DNA of 55,203 nucleotides from Atopobium sp. UBA6362 (GCA_002440065.1 DJRK01000007.1:10036-65238); one strand, 5' to 3'; positions 8,600 to 17,151 are shown, counted from the stretch's first letter. Translations and numbers: made by a program. Notes: generated by a model not told the origin, from the letters alone.

Positions 8600-8919
8600 G
8601 CGCGCAGGACTTCCTCGTCATCTGGGCCTGCACGTTTGCCGTGATGCTCGCCTGCCGCATCATCCCCGCCTTCGCGCTGCGCGGCCGACCGCTGCCCCCG
8701 CGCGTCGTCGAGGGGCTCAACCTCATCCCGCCCGCGGCGTTCGCCGCCCTCGTGACGAACGACCTCTTCACGCCCGGCATGTTCGACGCGGGGATCTGGC
8801 CCGGCGCCGCGCCCATCGCGGCCGCCGGCATCGTCGTGCTCGTGGCGTGGAAGACGCGCTCCATGCTCTGGTGCTGCATCGCGGGCGTGGTCTCCTACGT
8901 CCTTCTCGCCCTCGTTTAA
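8596..8919 (+). CDS. azlD: AzlD-family branched-chain amino acid exporter, small subunit
   Basis: The 107-residue protein has about four membrane segments and the AzlD pattern: a RIIPAFALRGRPLPP region after helix 1, and NLIPPAAFAALV. It shares a 4-bp ATGA overlap with azlC and is followed by a strong terminator. It is expected to assemble with AzlC in the cytoplasmic membrane. Confidence 0.9.
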   Translation: MSAQDFLVIWACTFAVMLACRIIPAFALRGRPLPPRVVEGLNLIPPAAFAALVTNDLFTPGMFDAGIWPGAAPIAAAGIVVLVAWKTRSMLWCCIAGVVSYVLLALV

Positions 8920-8925
8920 ACGCCG

Positions 8926-8962
8926 GCGGGGCCGCCGATCCAAAGTCGGCGGCCCCGCTTCT
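8926..8962 (+). terminator. Intrinsic terminator after azlCD
   Basis: The 13-bp arms GCGGGGCCGCCGA (8926-8938) and TCGGCGGCCCCGC (8946-8958) flank a 7-nt loop and are followed by TTCTTA. Confidence 0.8.
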
Positions 8963-9004
8963 TACGGCTCCAGGCAACAATGCTTTTTGGTCAGGAGCGA
9001 AACC

Positions 9005-10669
9005 TTACTTCGAGCCCTGCGCTTCCTCGTCCACTTCCACGTCGACGTCGCGGAAGTGGAAAACGAGCCCGCCGACCTTCATGTTCTTCACCCACGGCTT
9101 TGCCGCGAAGTAACGCTTGGGGTAGTACAGGGGGCAAGTGGCCCAGTCCTGCTGGACCAGCATCTTGTTCGCCTGTTTGTAGAGGTCTTCTTGCTTGGAG
9201 GCATCGGTCGTGGAGCGCGCCTCGAGCAGCAGGTTGTCGAAGTCTGGATTGTTGTAGAAAGAGCCCTTTTCCTTCGCGCTGTCACTGTAGAAATAGGTAT
9301 ACAGCATGATGTCGCCGTCGGGGAAGAACAGGTTCCAAGAAATCACCGTGGTGTCGAAGTCGCCGTCGCGCCACTTCTGCTCCCATGACGCGGCTTCCAT
9401 GGTCGTCACATTGAGCGTGATGCCGACCTTTTCCAGGTACCCCTGAAGGACCTGGGCAATCGTCGACTCGGTCGAGCGAACCGGGCACTCAAGCGTGAGC
9501 TCGCTGACGCCGGCCTCCTCGAGAAGCTGCTTGGCCTTGTCGGGATCATAGGGAATCGCAGGCTCGGACTCGTCGTAGCCCGGGACTTTAGGGTTGCACC
9601 AGCCGTTCGCAGGCGTGCCGGCGCCATGCAGGACGTTATCGCAAATCTCCTGACGGTTGATGGCAAGGTTGATCGCCTGGCGAACTCGCACGTCCTTAAG
9701 CGCCTCGGTGTTCAGGTTCAGGTTCATGAAGTACGTTCCCATCGGATCGTACTCGTGAAGCTGGTCCTTCATCGAGGAATCGTTGAGGTATTGCTCGAAG
9801 AGGGACGGATCGACGTCGCACAGGTCGAGGTCGCCCTTGACGTAAGACATCATCTTGGTGTTTGGGTCATCGAGATAGGCGATGTCCACCTCGTCGACGT
9901 TCACGGGCGTCCCATGGTATTGATCGAACTTCTCCAGAACAAGCTCAGTCGAGTCGTCGTTCGAGGCGAGCTTGAATGGGCCGGTTCCCACAAGGTTGGT
10001 TCCCTGGCCCCAGCTATCCCCGGCGGCCTCGCACGCCTTCTGCGGCACTATAGTAAAGAAATACGTGCCCAGGATGCGCAGAAAGGACGCATAGGCCTTG
10101 GCTAGTTTGATGGTCACGTGGGTATCGTCCTCGACGGTGATCCCGGAGCATTCGCGCGTATTGCCGGCGAAGACGTCCTGAGCGCCCTCGATCTGGTTGA
10201 TCATGTAAGCGCTCTTGTACTTGGTCTCGGGCCACATCATGCGCTCGGCGGAAAACTTGACGTCGTGGGCCGTCAGCTTTGAGCCGTCGTGGCAAGTGAT
10301 GTCGCTCTTGAGCTCGAGCTTATAGGTCAGGCCGTCATCGGAGACCTCCGGCATTTGGGCCAGCAGGCACGGAAGTTCGTTTCCGTCCTCATCGAACATG
10401 CAGGGGGCCTCGGTCACGGCATCGGTGACGGTACATGAAACGGTGTCGTTGATGAAGTGCGGGTCGAATCCGTTCTTCACGTTCTTCTGCGCAAAGCGCA
10501 GGACCTTCTTGCCGTCGTTCGACGTCGATTCGCCCGATCCGCCGCATGCGGTGAGCCCGGTCGCCGCGCCGACGGCAAAAGCGCCGCCAAGGAACTGGCG
10601 GCGGGTAATCCGCCCGGCGAGGATCTTGCGCTCTATGAAGTCTTGGTCGTACTCGCTTGTCAGTTTCAT
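9005..10669 (-). CDS. Oligopeptide/nickel-type ABC transporter solute-binding lipoprotein (Tat exported)
   Basis: A 554-residue SBP_bac_5 (family 5) extracellular binding protein, as in peptide, nickel and opine uptake systems. The N-terminus has a twin-arginine motif, ITRRQFLGG (Arg23, Arg24), then a hydrophobic stretch and lipobox LTAC with the acylated Cys42. It is therefore predicted to be exported folded and lipid anchored. Family-typical segments include YDPDKAKQLLEEAGV near residue 370. No permease or ATPase genes lie beside it, so it is an orphan binding protein that must share a transporter or act as a sensor. GGAGGGGAG ribosome-binding site. The upstream region is unusually AT-rich with palindromes. 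Confidence 0.92.
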   Translation of the reverse strand: MKLTSEYDQDFIERKILAGRITRRQFLGGAFAVGAATGLTACGGSGESTSNDGKKVLRFAQKNVKNGFDPHFINDTVSCTVTDAVTEAPCMFDEDGNELPCLLAQMPEVSDDGLTYKLELKSDITCHDGSKLTAHDVKFSAERMMWPETKYKSAYMINQIEGAQDVFAGNTRECSGITVEDDTHVTIKLAKAYASFLRILGTYFFTIVPQKACEAAGDSWGQGTNLVGTGPFKLASNDDSTELVLEKFDQYHGTPVNVDEVDIAYLDDPNTKMMSYVKGDLDLCDVDPSLFEQYLNDSSMKDQLHEYDPMGTYFMNLNLNTEALKDVRVRQAINLAINRQEICDNVLHGAGTPANGWCNPKVPGYDESEPAIPYDPDKAKQLLEEAGVSELTLECPVRSTESTIAQVLQGYLEKVGITLNVTTMEAASWEQKWRDGDFDTTVISWNLFFPDGDIMLYTYFYSDSAKEKGSFYNNPDFDNLLLEARSTTDASKQEDLYKQANKMLVQQDWATCPLYYPKRYFAAKPWVKNMKVGGLVFHFRDVDVEVDEEAQGSK

Positions 10670-11120
10670 TGGTTCTCCCCTCCACTTGCAAAGGACGGCC
10701 TTTTGCCGACCCTCGACGCGCCCGCCCGTTTGGGCCCTCTTCGAAGGCGCGTAGAGCTGGATACTAGAACCGAAATGTACTCACAGCCCAACTGACATAT
10801 CAGATTAATGAATCTGTAATTCTTTCTAAAACAAGTTGTTCAGAACCAGTTATTTTTAATAAACAACAGTTGTTAAGCATATTTTGATTAAACGAATACA
10901 CGATCAACACTTTTTTAAGACAGCTAGTTTTGCATTAATAGTCTATTTTTGCGCTTCCTAAGACGGTCATACCCGGTCGCGGAAGCAGCCTGGGGGGGCA
11001 CATGTTGCGAAGAGAGGCCGGGCTGGCCCTCCCCCGTCTCGAGCGGGGCGCTTTCGGCCCCGTTGCCCCGGGCTCGAATCGCTTTTGTCAAGAAGCGCCT
11101 CGGATAGCGGATTGAGCAGC
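10670..11120. other. 451-bp intergenic region with an AT-rich block
   Basis: No gene is recognised. Positions about 10790-10945 are strikingly AT-rich against a GC-rich background and carry three operator-like palindromes (annotated separately). Positions 10945-11120 return to high GC, with a small GGGGC/GCCCC hairpin near 11046-11066 that could end transcription of the lipoprotein operon. Confidence 0.5.
10801..10874. promoter_or_regulatory. Cluster of three operator-like palindromes upstream of the binding-protein gene
   Basis: CAGATTAATGAATCTG (10801-10816), AACAAGTTGTT (10830-10840) and AACAACAGTTGTT (10862-10874) are inverted repeats with 5-6 bp perfect arms. The last two share an AACAA/TTGTT core. 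They lie 130-205 bp upstream of the solute-binding-protein start. Binding factor unknown. Confidence 0.4.
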
Positions 11121-11912
11121 TCACTCGCTGCCGAAGTACTCGTTCCACACGTCTTTAATCGTGGGCGCCCCGCCGCCGTCCGTGAGCGCGCCCACACGGG
11201 CGACGTCCTCGTTGTAGACGACGATGCTCACCGTGCCGTCGGTATTCGAGGCGGCGAGCGCCATGTAGCGCTCCATCGTCTCCGGGTAGATAAGCGCGTA
11301 CAGGAGCCCGTCGACGTAGCGGTAGTCCTCGCACGAGAAGCCGCCCGCGCCGCTCACCGCCTTGAGGAGCGCCGTCGACTCGTCGTCGCTCCCGTCGAGG
11401 TAGCCGTCGACCGCGAGGTAGAGGGCCACGGGCTCGCCGGCCGCGCCCTTGCCGAGCTGGCCGATCTCGTCCTCGCCGAGCAGCGCCTCGTTATCGTCCT
11501 TGTCGTAGCGATTGGCCAAGAAGACCCGGCCCTCGCCGTCCTCGTAGCGCATCGCCTCGGCGTTCCACGTGAAGCCGCGCTGCGCGAGGAGCGTCTGGAG
11601 CTGCCAGCCCTTGAGGCCGAGCAGCGCGCCCACGGTCACGTTGCCGTGCTCGTCCACGCACTCGGAAGACCAGGTATCGAAGGCGTCGCCCGAGCCCTGG
11701 GCGTCCGTCTTTCCGGTACTCGACGTAGAGCCGGAAGCATCGCCGGATGCCGAGCCGGAGGAGTCCGCCGAATCCGAGGCGGACCCGGATGTTTGTGAAT
11801 CCGCCGCAGGTTGCTGGGCCGCCTGGCCAAAGCCGCATGCGAAGAGCGGCATCGAGAGGAGCACGGTCAGGGTGGCCGCGGCGGCCCTGCGCTTATTCTT
11901 GGTCGAGAGCAT
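11121..11912 (-). CDS. Hypothetical lipoprotein
   Basis: The 263-residue protein starts at ATG 11912 with an AAAGGAGGA ribosome-binding site. A basic N-terminus, hydrophobic core and LFAC lipobox (Cys about 26) predict a lipoprotein. Residues about 30-75 form a Ser/Gly/Asp/Ala-rich low-complexity linker, followed by a folded domain of about 185 residues (LKGWQLQTLLAQRGFTWN, then MRYEDGEGRVFLANRY) that I do not recognise. It is the third gene of a three-gene operon, 54 bp after the preceding gene. Function unknown; location at the outer face of the membrane is likely. Confidence 0.75.
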   Translation of the reverse strand: MLSTKNKRRAAAATLTVLLSMPLFACGFGQAAQQPAADSQTSGSASDSADSSGSASGDASGSTSSTGKTDAQGSGDAFDTWSSECVDEHGNVTVGALLGLKGWQLQTLLAQRGFTWNAEAMRYEDGEGRVFLANRYDKDDNEALLGEDEIGQLGKGAAGEPVALYLAVDGYLDGSDDESTALLKAVSGAGGFSCEDYRYVDGLLYALIYPETMERYMALAASNTDGTVSIVVYNEDVARVGALTDGGGAPTIKDVWNEYFGSE

Positions 11913-11966
11913 GGTTCCTCCTTTGTTGGTTTGTTTCTTGATGTTCTGCGCCGGTTGCGGGCGCGG

Positions 11967-13418
11967 TTATTTGCGGTTCAGGGAGGTCCAGTCGGCGCCG
12001 GGATCGAAGCTCGCGCCGCCGCCCACGACGTCGCCCGCGGCGTTCTCCCACGCGGCGTCGCAGGCCGTCGAGGTCTCGACCTCGGTGCCGTCCGTGCGCA
12101 CCCACGTGTTCACGCCGCGCATCACGTCCGAGAAGCGGTCGGTCCAGTCGGCGTCGCCGGCGCCGGCGTACCCGGAGCGCGCCCGGTCGGCCGCCCACTG
12201 CGCGTCCGACCGGGACTGCGCGGCACGTTGATAGTCGTCGATGGCCTGCCGCTGCGTGTTCACCGCTTGCCGCATGGCCGCGAACTGCGCTTGCTGGCGT
12301 TGCTGGGCCATCATCGACTGCTGCTGCGCCTCGATCACGCGATTGTGCTTAATAGCGTCGGCTTCCTGGGCAAGAGCCGGGTTTATGGTGAAGCTTTTTA
12401 TGAGCTGAGGCACCACTTCGCTTACAAGATGATCGAGCTGCTCGGGTGCGCAAACGAGCGTCACCAGGTTCCTTGGGCCCCAGATCGCGACCTCCCCGGT
12501 CCCTATGGGCGCAAGGGTGCGGGAGTCGGCGGCGTTGGGATTGCTCGGTTGCGCGGGGTTTGAGGGCCCAGCGTGGGATGATGGCGTTGTCGCGCCCGTT
12601 TGTCCTTGCGAGTCTGCCCGCGCGGCACGTTGTTCTTTGTAGCGCCGCCCGATCACGCCGCCAAGAAGCCCCGAGTCCACGAGGGTGTCCATGAAGCCCC
12701 GTCCCGCCTGCGCGGACTTCGCGCCCGAACGCCCCATGAGCTTCTCGGCAGCGCTGCCAAGTTGCGCCCCGAGCACATTCAGTCCCTCCCCCATGACCGA
12801 AGCCGCACTAGGCACGCCGAAACCAATCGCATAGCCGTCCACGATTCCTGCCGCATAAAGCCTCAGCTCGTATCCATCGCCAAGCGCCAAGGCATACACT
12901 CGGGCCGCTGCATCTGCGGCCACACGACAGGCCTTGAGCTGCGCCCCTTGCAGCGCCGCATCGTTCGTCGCTTCGCGCTCAACCTCCCGACGCGCCGCGG
13001 ACTCATCGAAAGCAGTTGGATAATTTATCTCTTCTAGCAACTGCAGCCGGCCACCCAAGCGCTCCGCGATCGCGGCAGCCTCGCCATCTAGGAACTTAGC
13101 CGCACCCGCAATCTCGCGAGCAGGCGAGCTCTGCATGGACGACCCGAGCCCGTAGAGCGCCGCCATGGCGTTTGCGCCCTTCGCCGCCCCGCCGAGCTGG
13201 CAATATCTCTCCCCGGTACGGAACTCGAGGCTTGTCCCCTCGGGTCCGACGGCCGTCACGCGAACCTGAAGCGGGCGGTCGAAGGAGTCCATGCGCTCGA
13301 GCTGCCCTTGCGCACGCCACCCCTGGGGAAGCGACGCGCGGGCAAGCACCCTGCCTGTCACTTGATCAACGATTACCTGCTCAGGGTACTTGTTTGCCAC
13401 AGCACCGGTCTCCATCAT
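11967..13418 (-). CDS. Hypothetical protein with Gln-rich coiled-coil region
   Basis: The 483-residue protein of unknown function starts at ATG 13418, overlapping the upstream stop by 4 bp (ATGA). The N-terminal domain (about 1-240) is rich in Ala/Gly. A GGVIGRRYKEQRAARAD segment leads into a Pro/Ser/Asn linker, a beta-rich stretch (about 305-345), a Gln-rich helix (about 370-410, AQQQSMMAQQRQQAQF) and a C-terminal module with WTDRFSDVMRGVNTWV and a DPGADWTSLNRK end. No signal peptide is seen, so it is probably cytoplasmic or exported by another route. The operon context with a membrane-anchored protein and a lipoprotein suggests an envelope-linked role, which is inference only. Confidence 0.65.
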   Translation of the reverse strand: MMETGAVANKYPEQVIVDQVTGRVLARASLPQGWRAQGQLERMDSFDRPLQVRVTAVGPEGTSLEFRTGERYCQLGGAAKGANAMAALYGLGSSMQSSPAREIAGAAKFLDGEAAAIAERLGGRLQLLEEINYPTAFDESAARREVEREATNDAALQGAQLKACRVAADAAARVYALALGDGYELRLYAAGIVDGYAIGFGVPSAASVMGEGLNVLGAQLGSAAEKLMGRSGAKSAQAGRGFMDTLVDSGLLGGVIGRRYKEQRAARADSQGQTGATTPSSHAGPSNPAQPSNPNAADSRTLAPIGTGEVAIWGPRNLVTLVCAPEQLDHLVSEVVPQLIKSFTINPALAQEADAIKHNRVIEAQQQSMMAQQRQQAQFAAMRQAVNTQRQAIDDYQRAAQSRSDAQWAADRARSGYAGAGDADWTDRFSDVMRGVNTWVRTDGTEVETSTACDAAWENAAGDVVGGGASFDPGADWTSLNRK

Positions 13419-13879
13419 CTGCCCCCTTGCGACTCGTCCGTAAGCGCCCGCAACGCCTTTGCGAGCTCGCGAGAGCCCGCGCGCAGCGTTATGCGGGTAT
13501 CGCCGCCCAGGTAATTGCCACCCTCGAACGCATAGGATCGCTCGCTCCCGTCGCGCAAACGGAAGACCAGCCTCTCGACGGAATCGGACGAGGCGACGTC
13601 GGTCTTCTCGCCGAGTCGAACGGCCCCAAGAGCCTCCACTACGCCTTTGACGATCGACGGGTCTTCGCTTTCGTGGCGCTCCGAGGCCTCGCCCTCGATT
13701 TCGAGCACGAGGGAGGCCACGTCAGAGGCGGCAAAATCAAGCGCTAGCGAATCCGAGGCATCCGCAGCGTCGAAAGGCCTCCCGGCGACCGCCCGAGCCA
13801 CAACCCAAAAAGCCGCGGCAACGCCCAAGGCGGCGCACAGGCAGGTCAAGACGAGCTTCTTTGTCGCGCTGTTGGACAT
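13415..13879 (-). CDS. Hypothetical membrane-anchored protein
   Basis: The 154-residue protein begins MSNSATKKLVL at ATG 13879 with a GGGGGTG ribosome-binding site. An open frame extends 13 codons upstream but is not supported by a ribosome-binding site. One N-terminal membrane helix (about 8-28) is followed by an extracellular domain with alternating strands (VFRLRDGSERSYAFEGGNYLG). No family was recognised. It is the first gene of the three-gene envelope operon and is translationally coupled to the next gene. Confidence 0.65.
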   Translation of the reverse strand: MSNSATKKLVLTCLCAALGVAAAFWVVARAVAGRPFDAADASDSLALDFAASDVASLVLEIEGEASERHESEDPSIVKGVVEALGAVRLGEKTDVASSDSVERLVFRLRDGSERSYAFEGGNYLGGDTRITLRAGSRELAKALRALTDESQGGR

Positions 13880-14007
13880 GGGCACCCCCCATCCGGCTGG
13901 ATGGTGCCATGGTCTCAAACCGCAGGATGGAGGGGTAGTTTACAAATGTCCCGAACTTTCTTGGCGCAGGATTCCGGGGTCGTTTCGTGCGTCGCTACTC
14001 GCCAAGT

Positions 14008-14093
14008 CTGTACAAATGTCGGATAAGTCGGAGTTGTTTTTACGTTTCTCGGGATATGCAAATAAAACTCTGACTTTTCCGACATTTGTACAG
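14008..14093. repeat. Long inverted repeat, 28-bp arms
   Basis: The arms 14008-14035 (CTGTACAAATGTCGGATAAG...) and 14066-14093 pair with only 2 mismatches in 28 around a 30-nt loop. A partial related string, TACAAATGTC, also occurs at 13941-13950. It lies between two minus-strand genes, where it would form a strong RNA hairpin after the LuxR gene. Candidate MITE/REP-like element. Confidence 0.75.
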
Positions 14094-14118
14094 AACCTTC
14101 GAGTATCAAGCCCGCTGA

Positions 14119-15621
14119 TTAACGCTTTTCGGAACCCGTATCCCACGAGAAATAGTGCAAGAGAAGCGCCTGGCGATTCTGTACGCCCACGCGCCCGCAA
14201 ATCGACGAAATGTGACGGTAGAGGGCGCTGCGGGAGATATACAGGCCGCGGGCCACATCCTGCATGCTCGCGTCGGAAGTCGTCAGCGCCTCGAGGACCT
14301 CGGTTTCGCGCGATGTCAGGCCAAAGGCGGCGGCATAGGCGGCGAGTTTTTGCGCCGGATCGAGCGTAACGGGCGTGCCTGCAGCTTCCTGCGGAGCGGC
14401 GGAGCGCTCGACTCCGTCGCCGCCTGCGGGGGCATCGTTCTTCTCGACAGCCGCCGCAGAAGCCCGCAACGCCTCGGCCTCCCGCTCTTGCAACAGGAAC
14501 ACGGTCGCGTAAATCCCCGCCAAAACCACGAGCACGACGGCCGAGGCAGAGAGCTCGTGGGCCTCGGACACCAACGCGAGCGCCGGCGCGGCGACGGCAA
14601 GCGAAACGGCGTTGTTCGTCACGCGCCCGACCGAAGGCCACAACCCGGCTGGCTCGATATCACCGCCGGCGCGCATGAACGCAGAGGTAAAGAAGGTCAC
14701 GAACGCACCCGACCCCAGGTAGAACACGGCAACGCTCAACACGATGGGCCCGCCGGCGAATGCCGAGAAGATCGCGAAGCACGAGAGGGTGGAGACCAGC
14801 GCCATAGCGATTGGGGCGCGGTGACGGAGGGCCCCATCGAAGGCGAAGCCCGCCGCAAGCGCGCTCGCCGCCAAGAAGAGCCTCGGCCAGGAGCCGAGGT
14901 CGATCATGCCGGCTGCATGGGACCTGGTAAGCGTCACGTTGAGGGTCGAGAACACGCAGGTCATGAGCGCGACCGCCAGCACAAGGAGCGGCAAGGTGCG
15001 TGGGTTGGGGACGGCCACGTCTTCGGTGCCGGCCGCGGTATCCCCCGCATCCGCGTCCACGCCTCGAGCGGCATCGATATCGCGGCTCGTCGCCAACGCG
15101 CCCGAGGCCACGCACATGAGCGCCAAGATAACCGCACGCGGCAGTCCGCCGCCTGTAAGGGCCTGAAGAACCACCTGCAGCAGGATAGCCGTCGCATATG
15201 CGACGCCAACGGCGCCGGCCGGCCCCTTCACCGGGCCAAAGGAACCCGCGCGCGCTTTTGCCGCCACGTCATGTGCCGCCGCGCCAACAAATCCCAGGCA
15301 AAGCAACGCGAGAGAGCCCGCCGCATAAACCAACGCGGCGCCCTGCACGACCCCCAATGTCGCCAAACAGACGGCCCCGACCACCGCAGCAACGTGCAGC
15401 ATCGGGCGCCTTGCGCTTGCCGCGAACCTCAGGGTGACGGGATACAGCAAGAAACCCACGACGCTGATCCCTACCACGGCAGACTCCGCGGGCGCGACCG
15501 TCGAAGCATCCGCAAACATCGCGACCCGCTGGTCAAAGAGGTATTCTCCACCGAGAAACGCCAGGTAAAAGCAAGAAAGCGCTGCCATGGAGCCGCATCT
15601 TCGCACATCGATGGCCTGCAT
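14119..15621 (-). CDS. LuxR-family regulator with 12-helix MFS-like membrane domain
   Basis: The 500-residue protein has about 12 hydrophobic segments across residues 10-395. An Ala/Glu-rich linker follows, then a C-terminal LuxR/FixJ-type helix-turn-helix (about 432-490): LTSRETEVLEALTTSDA, then MQDVARGLYISRSALYRHIS. This membrane-sensor-plus-HTH architecture is expanded in Coriobacteriia (for example Eggerthella, Gordonibacter and Slackia genomes), where such genes commonly sit near the genes they control. No ligand can be inferred. The chosen ATG at 15621 has a GAGGAGG ribosome-binding site; the open frame extends 29 codons further upstream through a repeat-like sequence. Confidence 0.88.
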   Translation of the reverse strand: MQAIDVRRCGSMAALSCFYLAFLGGEYLFDQRVAMFADASTVAPAESAVVGISVVGFLLYPVTLRFAASARRPMLHVAAVVGAVCLATLGVVQGAALVYAAGSLALLCLGFVGAAAHDVAAKARAGSFGPVKGPAGAVGVAYATAILLQVVLQALTGGGLPRAVILALMCVASGALATSRDIDAARGVDADAGDTAAGTEDVAVPNPRTLPLLVLAVALMTCVFSTLNVTLTRSHAAGMIDLGSWPRLFLAASALAAGFAFDGALRHRAPIAMALVSTLSCFAIFSAFAGGPIVLSVAVFYLGSGAFVTFFTSAFMRAGGDIEPAGLWPSVGRVTNNAVSLAVAAPALALVSEAHELSASAVVLVVLAGIYATVFLLQEREAEALRASAAAVEKNDAPAGGDGVERSAAPQEAAGTPVTLDPAQKLAAYAAAFGLTSRETEVLEALTTSDASMQDVARGLYISRSALYRHISSICGRVGVQNRQALLLHYFSWDTGSEKR

Positions 15622-15682
15622 GGCGCCCTCCTCGGGTCTCGTGCCTACTCGAGAAAAGCCTAACCCATCCCCCCGGGGACGC

Positions 15683-15704
15683 AATTTGGGGACGGACACT
15701 TTTT
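15683..15704. repeat. Degenerate relative of the AATTTGGGG palindrome
   Basis: AATTTGGGGACGGACACTTTTT keeps the left arm of the repeat family but has a diverged right half. It lies upstream of the LuxR gene. Confidence 0.45.
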
Positions 15705-15724
15705 GCATGCACGGCCGTCTCCAA

Positions 15725-15757
15725 ACAAAAAAGACCAGGTAGGCAACCTACCTGGTC
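15725..15757 (-). terminator. Intrinsic terminator after tRNA-Pro
   Basis: GACCAGGTAGG and CCTACCTGGTC (within 15733-15757) pair around a tiny loop. On the minus strand this is followed by TTTTTTG. Confidence 0.85.
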
Positions 15758-15767
15758 ATAAAATTCG

Positions 15768-15844
15768 TGGTCGGGTTGACTGGATTCGAACCAGCGACCC
15801 CCGCGTCCCGAACGCGGTGCTCTACCAAACTGAGCCACAACCCG
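15768..15844 (-). tRNA. tRNA-Pro (anticodon CGG)
   Basis: A 77-nt cloverleaf. The acceptor CGGGTTG pairs with CAACCCG, the anticodon loop is TTCGGGA, the T-loop is TTCGAAT, and the 3' CCA is encoded at 15770-15768. The anticodon stem CGCGT/ACGCG is intact. Confidence 0.95.
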
Positions 15845-15859
15845 ATGCAAGGAGATAGT

Positions 15860-16735
15860 TTAGCAGACTTTTGCCGAATCTCCAACCGTCAAAGTCGCAA
15901 AAGACCACCAATTGCGCTCATCTTGGGCCCTGCGGGCCACGGCACGAGCGTCCTCAAGGGTCGCGCACACGCCGAACGTGCAGCTCCCCGAGCCGGTGAC
16001 CTGGGCCGCGATAACCTCGGGCTGCCCAGAGACCCACTCCTCGACCTCCGCGACCGCGGGGTTCAGGCGCTTGGCCGCCGCGGCCAGGTTGTTGTAAAGA
16101 AGCCCGGTCAGCCCCTCGACGTCGCCGGCCTCAAGCGCCGCGCAGACGCCCTCGAAGCTCGCCGGCTCCTCGCCCATGCGGTCGAACTCGTCGTAGCACT
16201 CCTTGGTGGACACGCCGTCGCCCGCGGGCATCGCGAGCACGACGGGCAGCTCGACCTCGTCGAACGTGCGCTCGAGCACGTCGCCCGCGCCCAGGCACAG
16301 CGACGGCACCGGGTCGAGGAAGAACGCGACGTCGGCGCCGGTTTTTCTCGCGACCTCGACCACGCGGGAATCGGTCGCCTCAAAGCCCCAGAGCTTGGCC
16401 AGGCACCTCAGCGCGGCGCCGGCGTCCGCCGACGAACCGCCGAGGCCCGCCTTCTCGGGAATGCGCGCCTTCACGCGGATCCGCACGCGCGGCTCCACGC
16501 CCAGCGCCTCGGCCAGGAGGCTCGCGGCCTTCCACACGGTCGTGCGCTCAGGCGGCACTCCGAGGGCCGGCTCGTGAACGACCTCGAGGGCCGGCGCCTC
16601 CTCGACCTCGACGTCGTCAAAGAGGCCGACCGGCACCATGACGGAATCGACGCGGTGGTAGCCGCGCCCGTCCTTCTCGGCATGGATGCCCAGGTGGAGG
16701 TTGACCTTACAGGGCGTCGAGACCGCGCAACCCAT
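15860..16735 (-). CDS. ispE: 4-diphosphocytidyl-2-C-methyl-D-erythritol kinase
   Basis: The 291-residue GHMP kinase phosphorylates CDP-methylerythritol in the MEP isoprenoid pathway. It has the GHMP ATP-binding loop GLGGSSADAGA (residues 97-107), Lys10 in the N-terminal CKVNLHLGI motif, and Asp135 in GADVAFFL (the catalytic Lys/Asp pair of IspE). A C-terminal glycine loop, TGSGSCTFGV, is also present. It starts 3 bp after veg, with the ribosome-binding site (GAGGAG) inside the veg 3' end. The veg-ispE order is common in Gram-positive bacteria. Confidence 0.95.
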   Translation of the reverse strand: MGCAVSTPCKVNLHLGIHAEKDGRGYHRVDSVMVPVGLFDDVEVEEAPALEVVHEPALGVPPERTTVWKAASLLAEALGVEPRVRIRVKARIPEKAGLGGSSADAGAALRCLAKLWGFEATDSRVVEVARKTGADVAFFLDPVPSLCLGAGDVLERTFDEVELPVVLAMPAGDGVSTKECYDEFDRMGEEPASFEGVCAALEAGDVEGLTGLLYNNLAAAAKRLNPAVAEVEEWVSGQPEVIAAQVTGSGSCTFGVCATLEDARAVARRAQDERNWWSFATLTVGDSAKVC

Positions 16736-16738
16736 GGC

Positions 16739-17035
16739 TTACTGCTGCTCCTCGGGCGCGTAGTCGAAGAGCTTCTCGCCGGTCTGGGCGTCGAAGAGCT
16801 CGACGGTGCCCGTCAGGACGTCCACGTACTGGTAAGATTGACGTGCCGTGCGGCCGCGACGCTCCTCGACCTCGACGACGAAGAGGGAGGGGTGCGCGTT
16901 CACGAGCGTGCCCGCGCGCTCGACGATGCGCGAACGGCCCATGTTCGCCTTGACCTTGAGGCGCTTGCCCTTGAGCTCGAGCAGGCGGTCGCGAATCTCG
17001 TCGACGCGGTTGACGGAAGGAATCTCGTTCTCCAT
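16739..17035 (-). CDS. veg: Veg family protein
   Basis: The 98-residue protein matches the Veg family (DUF1021): an N-terminal VDEIRDRLLELKGKRLKVKA segment and a small SH3-like beta barrel (RGTLVNAHPSLFVVEVEE region). In Bacillus, Veg stimulates biofilm gene expression; its biochemical role is unclear. The ATG at 17035 has a GGAGG ribosome-binding site. The frame is open 14 codons further upstream, but MENEIPSVNRV is the usual start. It heads the veg-ispE pair. Confidence 0.88.
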   Translation of the reverse strand: MENEIPSVNRVDEIRDRLLELKGKRLKVKANMGRSRIVERAGTLVNAHPSLFVVEVEERRGRTARQSYQYVDVLTGTVELFDAQTGEKLFDYAPEEQQ

Positions 17036-17151
17036 GTAAGCCTCCAGCGCAAAGAATTGCGCACGTTTCATATACACGAACTTTAATTATATTCCCCGTC
17101 TTACCTGGCCTATGCGCTCGGCCGGCCCTTTACATCACAACCCCATTCCTC

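Noticed and set aside
10965..10995. SRP-RNA-like string GGTCATACCCGGTCGCGGAAGCAGCC
   Set aside because: Resembles the 4.5S core only in GGTCA and GGAAGCAGCC. The GGAA tetraloop is not closed by the required stem and no flanking helix was found.
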